Positions 11,177 to 21,281 of a DNA stretch of 64,000 nucleotides are shown piece after piece. A program made the position numbers and the translations under genes. Each line of letters begins with the position of its first letter. Position 1 is the stretch's first letter. The notes under the pieces are model-generated. The model did not search any database, was not told the DNA's origin, and saw nothing but the letters and a program-made list of their open reading frames with translations. The stretch covers positions 3,735,624-3,799,623 of the forward strand of contig NC_087071.1 of the NCBI RefSeq assembly GCF_963678635.1. The letters are read 5' to 3'. This DNA comes from Symsagittifera roscoffensis. Lineage: Eukaryota; Xenacoelomorpha; Acoela; Convolutidae.

Positions 11177-11585
11177 TGAGTTCATAAAATTTTTTAAATA
11201 GACATTATGGCAAAAACCATTTTGCTTAGTTCCACAGTGTCAAAAAAGCTTATTATAAAGTTTCATTGAATACAAAAAAGTAATTTTAGTGCTAATTTCA
11301 TTCAGTTTTTTCAGTCCATATACCAAAACCGAGTGCTGTTTTTATTACCCTGTTTTTTGTCTTCTAAAGCAATATTTTGTAGATAAGCAAAAACTAAATG
11401 TTGCATCAAGAGACACGCAGTGTCGACATGAGAACAAAATTCAAGATGCAATGTAAGCTGTTGCCTATTTGGTGTAACACACAGGTAAAAAAATTGAACA
11501 AAACACACACATTTGAAAAGTTTTAACATACACACGTGATGTTTTTTTTTAAATTTGTTTTTGGTTGATTATTCTAGGAAAGATA

Positions 11586-11643
11586 TTGCACTAGTGTTTC
11601 AATTTTAGATTTAAAAAACTAAAATTGAAAAACACCAGTGCAA
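11586..11643. other. Near-perfect hairpin (copy A)
   Basis: Arms of about 23-25 nt (5' arm TTGCACTAGTGTTTCAATTTTAG) separated by a 10-nt AT loop. The arm sequence is kept at 17114-17171, where the CACTAGTG part pairs perfectly; copy A has one mismatch there. The stem size would suit a small-RNA precursor, but a tiny MITE is equally possible. Confidence 0.5.
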
Positions 11644-11750
11644 CATTTATTTTGAAAATGATTTTTTGTGAATGGATATGAATGTATACAATTCGGACAC
11701 TAATATAATTCTGATGACTTACATCAAGAGTCATTTAAACTGAGGAAAAA

Positions 11751-11960
11751 ATGACAACATCAGAAAACCCAGAACAAAATTTAGAGCCAAAAGAAGACGA
11801 AACTCCTGTAGTTCTCCAGAAAAATGAAGAACAAGACCACGACCACAAGCCAGATTCTCAAGCCGGACCCTCAAAGCCCGAAAAATTTATAAACCCACCT
11901 GTGCAGCGGAGAAGAAGTTCGTTGAAAGTTGCGCCCCAAGGCGACAAGTTAAAAGACTAA
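11751..11960 (+). pseudogene. Small acidic reading frame, truncated copy (A)
   Basis: ATG after aaactgaggaaaaa opens a 69-codon frame rich in Glu, Gln, Asp and Pro with a basic patch (QRRRSSLKV). The paralogue at 17279-17527 is 82 codons: a TCA Ser codon there is TAA here. Most of the frame is otherwise unchanged between copies. No family is recognised. It could be one exon of a gene, since a donor-like GAGTAATG follows in both copies. Whether copy A is broken or copy B extended cannot be decided without an outgroup. Confidence 0.35.
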
Positions 11961-12440
11961 TTCTCTTTTGCTGCTTTCGAACATGCATATTACGAGTAAT
12001 GATGAGCATTTGAAAAAAAGTGAAAGAAAAATCGATTTTTTTTTCGTTTTTTTTTTAATTTTTATGGGTTTATTGCCATAGCTAAGAAATGAAAACTTTA
12101 ATGAAGCATTGAGCCAATCATTACCCCGATGCGTTATATTATAATAAAAATCATAAATTATGTTGACGAATGATAGCATTTTTTTGAGAACCAATCAAAT
12201 GTTCTGAAAACCAAGTATATATATAATCATCAATAATCAACCTAAATAAGAAAGATCAAAAAGTATCCGTCTGGTTGACTAAATTTTTTTTTTTTAAATT
12301 TCTATCGAAAAAAACCCTTTTTTTAAAAGTCTTACTCAAAATTGAAAACTTGCGTCATTAATTTGATCACGCTGAATTTCAAACTTTGATCACGTTAAGT
12401 TTCAGTTTTTTCCGACTGGTCATCATAATTTTACTTCAAC

Positions 12441-12551
12441 ATGTGTCACGATTTGCGAGATTTTCGCAATATGAGATTAGAAGACGCGCCCAAAGAAGGA
12501 GTTGGGGGCAAGACTAAAAAAGGAAAAAAGGGAAAAAAGGGGAAGAAGTGA
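12441..12551 (+). CDS. Lys-rich small ORF or terminal exon (A)
   Basis: The 36-codon frame begins MCHDLRDFRN and ends in a repeated Lys-Lys-Gly tail (KKGKKGKKGKK). The copy at 17959-18069 is the same length with one Val/Gly change near the middle. KKG tails are common at the C-termini of several ciliary and RNA-binding proteins, so this may be a last exon. A TAA lies in frame just upstream and no AG acceptor lies between it and the ATG, so a normal splice junction is not apparent. Function unknown. Confidence 0.3.
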   Translation: MCHDLRDFRNMRLEDAPKEGVGGKTKKGKKGKKGKK

Positions 12552-13619
12552 ATCTCTTGCAAGAAAACGACAGTTTACTTTTAGTAACAAAGTGTCTTTT
12601 TTAAAAACTAAGCAAATATTCAAGCAAACTACAATTAACTTTTTTTTGATCAATTTGATTATTTTCGATGTTTTTTACAGACATTAGAAAAAATTAAAGC
12701 AAATAGGTAAATCTTGTATGAGGAAAACTTTGCAAAAATTTAACTAACCCGCAATGAGGTTGCCATTATATTTGATTATAGTTACACTTTGGTACCGCAC
12801 AATCTTTTATAATCCTTTGTTTTTAAAGAATTTAAATCGTTTCTAATTCATTTTCAAACTAGTATAAACGATTATAATGGATTACAATCTGTTTAAAATG
12901 TTCCGAAAATTCTGAAATTTGCAGAAAAAATTAAAGCAAATAGGTAAATCTTGTATAAGGAAACCTTTGCAAAAATTTAACTAACCCGCAATGAGGTTGC
13001 CATTATAATTGATTATACTTACACTTTGGTACCGCACAATCTTTTATAATCCTTTGTTTTTAAAGAATTTAAATCGTTTCTAATTCATTTTCAAACTAGT
13101 ATAAACGATTATAATGGATTACAATCTGTTTAAAATGTTCCGAAAATTCTGAAATTTGCAGCTTTTTCTACATTCCTTACAGTCTACTGGATTTTTAAAC
13201 CTACACAAATCTACTAGATTTCTGCAACACGATATTTAGCACACTTTGAACACCCTTCCGTGCCAAGTATCGCAACGTTTATCGCATTCCCTCACCAGCC
13301 TTGATATGCCCCACTCCTTTAAACACCAAACTGGCCTCCCCATCCCCTTTGCTTGATTTATAATCAACTGTTATAATTGATTGTTTTATAATTTTTTGTA
13401 GATAGATTTCAAAAATATTTTATAATCGATTATCATCCATCGAGCTTCATTGCGGGAAACCTGATTGATAGTTGTATCACAGTTAGGCTCTGAAACTTTT
13501 TTACCTAGGCTCTGAAAATTTCTTAACTATTCGTTTTTAGAAGGATTCAAACTGACAATTTTTTAGATCGCATAGAAAAGCTTAACAGAAAAAAATAAGG
13601 TCAAAATTTTTTTTTAAAG

Positions 13620-13656
13620 TTAAAGTACACACTGATTTAGTTAGTGTGTACTTTAA
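13620..13656. other. Perfect 14-bp hairpin, copy A only
   Basis: Arms TTAAAGTACACACT and its exact complement around the 9-nt loop gatttagtt. In the duplicated copy near 18,940 the right arm is lost. Confidence 0.6.
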
Positions 13657-15170
13657 ATGACAAAACTTTCAGCCTTCGTAAATTTTTAAAAACTTCAACT
13701 AATTGAAATTATCTATATCTGTCAGGCAAATAACTACAAGCTAGAACGCCTTCTCTGTTTACAAAATTTGAAATATGTGAATGCCTTGTTTTTTTTTCCA
13801 GTAAGTTGTAGTTTGACTTGAGATTAAAAGAACTCATTATCAAATCAAGGATCATAAAAACCTGAAATTGGTATTAGAATTAAAACAAAAAAAAATTTGA
13901 ACTTAGTGTCGCCCAACTAGGTTATAACAGAGCACAAAATTGTGCCCGCTTGCTTCTGGATTGCACAGACCCTTTTTATTTGTTTTTGGTTTTTGTAAGA
14001 AATTCTATCAGAAATGCTGCCCACACAAAATTTTTTCATTTTTTCTGTTCTTGTGGAATCAAGCGATCAAGGTTTAAGCAACCAAGGAAAAATTGCATTT
14101 TATATAAGCATATGTCTTTTGATTCCAATTCAACAAAAATTCCGTTGCCGAGTTCGGTTCAAATTTTTTGGAAAAGAAAGTTTAAATCTGTGGAATCTGA
14201 ACTTATACCCTATGTGCCGTCCTAATGAGTTTCATCAATTCTGGGCTTGAAGCCGTGTTTTTGCTAAAATTTTCCAATCCGAAAATACTCTTTGCTTTAA
14301 TTTCTAATTTTTTTCTAATATGAAGAGTTATTTGAAAACTTTAATTAATTTGTGAACAAAAATATTGAAGCTAAAAACTATGACTAGTTTAAAACGCATG
14401 CAGAATTTGATTTTCAACAAACACTGTTTTTGTAAATTTAGTCCCAGGAAAACGCGTGACATTCAACGAACCACAAAACAAACAAAAACATGAGAATTAT
14501 AAATTGGTGCGTTTTTTAATAAGTCCTCCCCTCCTCATTTTGCTCAAAGATAGTTATGATAAATCCCAGAAATAACTTTCAAGATTGTTGATCATTAAAT
14601 AATCACTTTCTTCTTTTTTCTAGCGGTTTTTAATCTCTCTGTAACCTTGCTCACAATTCGATGAGCTATCCAAAATAGAAATCTGAAACTTTTATGGGCA
14701 AAACAGGGGCCCATTATTTGTGAAATTCTTTAAAACTACGAATTTTTGTTATTAGGGTTCGAGATGACTCAGTAAATTGAGACTCCGAAGAAATTTGAAA
14801 CTCTGTTGTATGCTTCAGATCTGAATACCTGTGCGTTTTAAAGTTTTTTCGGTGTGCCTATTCTGACAATTTACATTATGAATTTGTGACGAAAAACCCT
14901 TGAATGGTTGAACAAAAAACGCATGCACTGGAGAAAAAAGCAGTTTGCTAAATTAAAACAAAAATGCTCATATCAGGGCAAAGTTCCGAATGTTTCGACT
15001 GCTCATAAACTGGTCTCGAATACTTTTTGGTTAATGAAGATTGACAAACTAAGAACTTTAGGCTGTATTAAGAATCATGTATGGAACATAACTGCTGGTA
15101 TATCAGGGCAAAGCCCTGAATGTTCTGACTGTCCCTCAATTCATATGGAATAGTTTTTGGGAAAAGAAAA

Positions 15171-15274
15171 GGATCTACTTAATAATCTCCCCCCACCCCT
15201 ATTGTATCTACTAAAGAATCTCCTCCCCCCTTTCTTCAAGGGGGAGGGGGGGGGGCAGATTGTTAAGTAGATCC
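15171..15274. mobile_element. MITE (GGATCTACTTAACA family), copy B
   Basis: Duplicate of 9648-9746 carried within the segmental duplication. It has the same inverted ends, one changed base in the left end (taataatct), and a longer poly-G core. Confidence 0.7.
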
Positions 15275-16506
15275 AAACAAAATATTGAAAACCAATATAT
15301 TTTGAACAAAATCAAAGTGTAAAATTTCAATTTCGAACGATTTTGTTGTGTGGGATAATTCGTCATAATTGAGTTTGGATTAAGCTGCCGCAATTGAATT
15401 TGGGACGATTTTGTGGTGCGGGATAATTAGCCATGCGTAAATAATGTGCGTTAAATTTTCAGCATCAAAGTATCACACCGCTCCTATAGTCATCTTAGTT
15501 TATTACTGAAGGTTTCACAACAATATGCAAGTCTAGTGGTGAGTGCGACCCTTCTGGGACCACGAAGATCAATGGGTCGCTCCTCCGAGGGAAATATACT
15601 TGAGAATTGGTCTGAATAAAAAACCAACCCGAGCATATACTTTCCTTAATTTCTTCGGAAGTCGGAACAATAACCGAAGTCAGAACACTAGTCGTGGAAG
15701 ACGCACAGAGAACACAGAGCACAAAGTGTTTTTGAGAAAAAGAAAAACAAATAGTTCTTCTGTCCTCCCGCAACGATTTATGATCCTTTTTTTCGCATTC
15801 AAAAATGTTGCCGTTTTAATTGATTATATTTAATTATATTATAATTTGTGACCCCACAACCTATCATAATCCATTTTAAGAAGAATTTAGATTGATCATA
15901 ATCCAATTAAAGTACAATATAATGGATTATAATGGCAAATCAGTCAAAACACTTAGTTCGAGTTGGTCGCAACATAGAACGCCTGCCTTGAACACCCGTA
16001 GTGACGTCCATACAAAAATAAACCTATCTTACAATTCATTATGTTGGGACTATGAAAAAAAATTGCCAATCAATTATCATACAAGTTTGGTTTTAAGATA
16101 ACCGGACACAAAAACACAATTTTGAAATTTTTTTTCTCAAATTGGGTCACTTATACAAAAAGTGAAGAAAACAAAAGTTGCTTAGAGATCTGCCAAATTA
16201 TTATGGTGCAGTTTTTTTTCTCTAAAATCACAGCCAAAATTTTCCCCAGAAAATGGGTAGTTTTGGCTTTTTTAGGTAATCAAGAATTACGATGAAACTA
16301 CCAAGTTAACTGACGAGAAATTTATATCAAAAGAAGATTCTTAAACAGCCCGACAAATTATTACGAAAGAAGAACACAAAACTTAAAAAAGAAGCTTAAA
16401 AATTGTTTTGGTAATTGCTTTCATGTAAAACATGCTTGCCATACATTTTCATATATTTTTTTAATGGAAAAGCTGCTAATCATTCAGTTTTTTAGTATAA
16501 AAAGCC

Positions 16507-16704
16507 TTACCAGTCCAAACTGTGCACTGGATAGGCGCACAATTTTGTGTCTGTATATTCCTGGATTCCAGAGACAAGTCTTTAACTATGTTAAAATTTT
16601 GTCGGAACGATCAAAGGAAAGTAAAGAACAAAAGAAGAACAAAGGTAGCGTCCTTGTTGCGGATTCCGCTTACAAAGTACAAAACGCACAGTTTGGCCTC
16701 GTAA
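16507..16704. mobile_element. MITE (TTACGAGG family), copy B
   Basis: Duplicate of 10981-11176 within copy B, with the same inverted terminal repeats. Confidence 0.6.
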
Positions 16705-17113
16705 TGAGTTCATAAAATTTTTTAAATAGACATTATGGCAAAAACCATTTTGCTTAGTTCCACAGTGTCAAAAAAGCTTATTATAAAGTTTCATTGAATA
16801 CAAAAAAGTAATTTTAGTGCTAATTTCATTCAGTTTTTTCAGTCCATATACCAAAACCGAGTGCTGTTTTTATTACCCTGTTTTGTGTCTTCTAAAGAAA
16901 TATTTTGTAGATAAGCAAAAACTAAATGTTGCATCAAGAGACACGCAGTGTCGACATGAGAACAAAATTCGAGATGCAATGTAAGCTGTTGCCTATTTGG
17001 TGTAAAACACAGGTAAGAAAAATTGAACAAAACACACACATTTGAAAAGTTTTAACATAAACACGTGATGTTTTTTTTAAATTTGTTTTTGGTTGATTAT
17101 TCTGGGAAAGATA

Positions 17114-17171
17114 TTGCACTAGTGTTTCAATTTTAGATTTAAAAAACTAAAATTGAAAAACACTAGTGCAA
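17114..17171. other. Hairpin (copy B)
   Basis: Counterpart of 11586-11643. The outer arms TTGCACTAGTGTTT and aacactagtgcaa pair without mismatch. It lies about 110 bp upstream of the small acidic reading frame, as in copy A. Confidence 0.5.
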
Positions 17172-17278
17172 CATTTAATTTGAAAATGATTTTTTGTGAA
17201 TGGATATGAATGTATACAATTCGGGCACTAATATAATTTTGATGACTTACATCAAGAGTCATTTAAACTGAGGAAAAA

Positions 17279-17527
17279 ATGACAACATCAGAAAACCCAG
17301 AACAAAATTTAGAGCCAAAAGAAGACGAAACTCCTGTAGTTCCCCAGAAAAACGAAGAGCAAGACCACGACCACAAGCCAGATTCTCAAGCCGGACCCTC
17401 AAAGCCCGAAAAATTTATAAACCCACCTGTGCAGCGGAGAAGAAGTTCGTTGAAAGTTGCGCCCCAAGGCGACAAGTTAAAAGACTCATTCTCTTTTGCT
17501 GCTTTCGAACATGCATATTACGAGTAA
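17279..17527 (+). CDS. Small acidic reading frame, longer copy (B)
   Basis: 82 codons from ATG to TAA, paralogue of 11751-11960 but extended by SFSFAAFEHAYYE. It is acidic and hydrophilic in the first half, with a basic QRRRSSLK patch and a Phe/Tyr-rich end. There is no signal peptide, membrane segment or recognised domain. Substitutions between the two copies are few. Coding status is uncertain, and it may be one exon of an unrecognised plus-strand gene. Confidence 0.35.
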   Translation: MTTSENPEQNLEPKEDETPVVPQKNEEQDHDHKPDSQAGPSKPEKFINPPVQRRRSSLKVAPQGDKLKDSFSFAAFEHAYYE

Positions 17528-17958
17528 TGATGAGCATTTGAACAAAAGTGAAAGAAAAATCGATTTTTTTTTCGTTTTTTTTTATGGGTTTATTGCCATA
17601 GCTATGAAATGAAAACTTTAATGAAGCATTTAGCCAATCATTACCCCGATGCGTTATATTATAATAGAAATCATAAATTATGTTGACGAATGATAGCATT
17701 TTTTTGAGAACCAATCAAATGTTCTGAAAACCAAGTAAATATACAATCATCAATAATCAACATAAATAAGAAAGATCAAAAAATATCCGTCTGGTTGACT
17801 AAACTTTTTTTTTGAAATTTCTTTCGAAAAAAACCCTTTTTTAAAGGTCTGACTCAAAATTGAAAGCTTGCGTCATTAATTTGATCACGCTGAATTTCAA
17901 ACTTTGATCACGTTAAATTTCAGTTTTTTCCGACTGGTCATCATAATTTTACTTCAAC

Positions 17959-18069
17959 ATGTGTCACGATCTGCGAGATTTTCGCAATATGAGATTAGAA
18001 GACGCGCCCAAAGAAGGAGGTGGGGGCAAGACTAAAAAAGGAAAAAAGGGAAAAAAGGGGAAGAAGTGA
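17959..18069 (+). CDS. Lys-rich small ORF or terminal exon (B)
   Basis: 36 codons, same as 12441-12551 with Gly in place of Val in the GGGGK stretch. Start, stop and KKG-repeat tail are kept. Confidence 0.3.
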   Translation: MCHDLRDFRNMRLEDAPKEGGGGKTKKGKKGKKGKK

Positions 18070-20127
18070 ACCTCTTACAAGAAAACGACAGTTTACTTTT
18101 AGTAACAAAGTGTCTTTTTTAAAAACTAAGCAAATATTCAAGCAAACTACAATTAATTTTTTTTTGATCAATTTGATTATTTTCGATGTTTTTTACAGAC
18201 ATTAGAAAAAATTAAAGCAAATAGGTAAATCATGAATGAGGAAAACTTTGCAAAATTTAACTAACCCGCAATGAGGTTGTCATTATAATTGATCATACTT
18301 ACACTTTGGTACCGCACAATCTTTTATAATCTTTTATTTTTAAAGAAATTAAATCGTTTCTAATTCATTTTCAAACTAGTATAAACGATTATAATGGGTT
18401 ACAATCTGTTTAAAATATTCCAAAAATACTGAAATTTGCAGCTTTTTCTACATTCCTTACAGTCTACTGGACTTTTAAACCTACACAAATCTACTAAATT
18501 TCTGCAACACGATATTTAGCACGTTTTGAACACCCTTCCGTGCCAAGTATCGCAACGTTTATTGCATTCCCTCACCAGCCTTGATATGCCCCACTCCTTT
18601 AAACACCAAACTGGCCTCCCCATCCCCTTTGCTTGATTTATAATCAATTGTTATAATTGATTGTTTTATAATTTTTTGTAGATAGATCTCGAAAGTATTT
18701 TATAAGCGATTATCATCCATCGAGCTTCATTGCGGGAAACCTGATTGATAGTTGTATCACAGTTAGGCTCTGAAACTTTTTTACCTGGGAAAATTTGTTT
18801 TAGCGATAAGATAATGTCAAGAGTAAAAGAATTTCTTAACTATTCGATTTTAGAAGGATTCAAACTGACAATTTTTTAGATCGCTTAGAAAAGTTTAACA
18901 GAAAAAACAAAGGTCAAAAAATTTTTTAAAAAAAGTTTAAATACACACTGATTTAGCTGGTCTTATAAATGACAAAACTTTCAATCTTCGTAACTTTTTA
19001 AAAACTTCAACTAATTGAAATTATCTATATCTGTCAGGCAAATAACTACAAGCTAGAACGCCTTGTCTAGTTACAAAATTTGAAATATGTGAATGCCTTG
19101 TTTGTTTTTTTTTCAGTAGGTTGTAGTTTGGCTTGAGATTAAAACAACTCATTATCAAATCAAGGATCATAAAAACCTGAAATTGGTATTAGAATTAAAG
19201 AAATAAATTTTGAACTTACTGTCGCCCAACTAGGTTATAACAGAGCACAAAATTGTGCCCGCTTGCTTCTGGATTGCACAGACCCTTTTCATTCGTTTTT
19301 AGTTTTTGTAAGAAATTCTATCAGAAATGCTGCCCACACAAAATTTTTTTCATTTTTTTTTGTTCTTGTGGAATCAAGCGATCAAGGTTTAAGCAACCAA
19401 GGCAAATTGCATTTTATTTAAGCATTTGTCTTTTGATTCCAATTCAACAAAAATTCCGTTGCGGAGTTCGGTTCAAATTTTTTGGAAAAGAGAGTCTAAA
19501 GCTGTGGAATCTGAACTTATACCCTATGTGCCGTCGTAATGACTTTCATCAATTCTGGGCTTGAAGCCGTGTTTTTGCTAAAATTTTCCAATCCGAAATT
19601 ACTCTTTGCTTTAACTTCTAATTTTTTTCTAATATGAAGAGTTATTTTAAAACTTTAATTAATTTGTGAACAAAAAAATTGAAGCTAAAAACTATGACTA
19701 GTTTAAAACGCATGCAGAATTTGATTTTCAACAAAAACTGTTTTTGTAAATTTAGTCCCAGGAAAACGCGTGAAATTCAACGAACCACAAAACAAACAAA
19801 AACATGAGAATTATATATTGGTGCGTTTTTTAATAAGTCCTCGCCTCCTCATTTTGTTCAAAGATAGTTATGATAAATCCCAGAAATAACTTTCAAGATT
19901 GATGATCATTAAATAATCAACTTCTTCTTTTTTCTAGAAGTTTTTAATATCTCTGTAACCTTGCTCACAATTCGTTAAGCTATCCAAAATGTAAATCTGA
20001 AACTTTTATGGGCAAAACATTTTCAAAGTTTTTTCGGTGTGCCCATACTGTCATTTTAGATTATGAATTTGTGACGAAAAACCCCTGAATGGTTGAACAA
20101 AAAACGCATGCACTGGAGAAAAAAGCA

Positions 20128-21164
20128 AATTTTAGTTTGGCTATTTGCTAGTTTTTAGGGCAAGTACCAGCGCAGCCCTTTGCATCAAAAACCGTGATAT
20201 TCATACTTAAACTTCAATATTATTTTGTCTCATTAAATTAAATCTGTTGCTTTTTACTGGAAAAAAAACATCAGAAAAAAAAAACATTTTTGTTTCGTTT
20301 CTAATTTATTTTTTGAAATTCAAAAATTTTATTCTTGCTGTTGCACAAATCTGTGCAATTTGCACAGCAACTGGTTTTTTTGCTAGTAAATGAAAAAATT
20401 ATCATTTTAATTTTTTTCGGCCTTAAATTAAAAAAGTTTTTAAACATTTTAAAATATTGTCGGAGCGATCCATGAAAACGAAAAAACAAAGGGAGCGTCC
20501 TTGTTGCGGAATCCGCTTACAAATTCCTAAAATACACAATTTGGCCTCGTAATTAATTCGAGTGAACATTTTTCGAAGGTAATTTTTTGCAATTTCAAAG
20601 CAAATTTTTTTCTAAATTTTTTGTACTTAATTGTTGCAGAATTTTTGGCCTAAGTTTTTCTTCAGTGTAGATTTTCAGCTGGTCTATTTCATGTATTTTG
20701 TCTATCCTCTCCTTCAAAGTAATGTTGATAAAATACAATTGAAAATGTGCATATTTAAATTGGTTTTTCAGGAAAAAAATTCTTCCTTTGTTTCTAACCA
20801 ACTCGTTTTTATCATATTGCGCAACTTGACAACAATCGAGAATTTTTCCTTGTAAAAAAAACGGATTTTGGGAGATTCTCAATTTCACTACTATCTCAGT
20901 TAAGAGCCATTGCCAATGTTTTTCTGTTATTTTAAACAATCGGCATATTTTGAGCAGAAGTAATGATCCAAAAAAGTCGATCAAAAACTTTTATATATAT
21001 ATATATATATATTTTTTTTTTTCAATCCAAGAATATCTTCATCACTTGTTGCTGAATTGGGATCAATACTTTTACAATACTACATTCTCAACTTCTACCT
21101 TCGTTTTTGCTTTTAAAAATATCAAAAGTTAAAACAGACAACATTAACATAAATTCACAATCAA
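20128..21164. other. Intergenic; MITE fragment and (AT)n
   Basis: A right-end fragment of the TTACGAGG MITE family lies at about 20,455-20,560 (gcgtccttgttgcgga to tttggcctcgtaat). A TATATA microsatellite lies at 20,990-21,010. A 129-codon minus-strand frame at 20,595-20,984 has no recognisable features and is not called as a gene. Confidence 0.6.
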
Positions 21165-21170
21165 TTTATT
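21165..21170 (-). promoter_or_regulatory. Poly(A) signal of the dynein-stalk-like gene
   Basis: AATAAA on the minus strand about 110 bp after the stop codon of the gene ending at 21282. Confidence 0.5.
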
Positions 21171-21281
21171 CAGTTTAATTTGCATTTCTATTGTCGTCAT
21201 GGCATTTCACTTGAAAGCTTCTAAAAACTGAAAAAATTGTCTGTCCTTTTTGATATTTTTGTTATTCGTAACTTGAAATTA

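Larger units (their letters stand above)
9421..14942. repeat. Segmental duplication, copy A (5.5 kb)
   Basis: The segment starting gctaaattaaaac and ending with gcactggagaaaaaagca is repeated head to tail at 14943-20127, with only scattered substitutions and small indels by eye. Copy A contains an extra internal tandem duplication (the block around 12,690-12,905 repeats at 12,925-13,160) and a block at about 14,708-14,845, both absent from copy B. It holds MITEs, hairpins and small reading frames listed separately. No large gene was recognised in it. Confidence 0.9.
14943..20127. repeat. Segmental duplication, copy B (5.2 kb)
   Basis: Second tandem copy of 9421-14942. It directly abuts copy A, and both end with gcactggagaaaaaagca. 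It lacks the internal tandem duplication of copy A around 12.7-13.2 kb and about 140 bp corresponding to 14,708-14,845. Confidence 0.9.

Noticed and set aside
20595-20984. 129-codon minus-strand ORF near the 3' end of the dynein-stalk-like gene
   Set aside because: Lys/Ile/Leu-rich AT-driven frame with no recognisable motif and lying beyond the gene's poly(A) signal.
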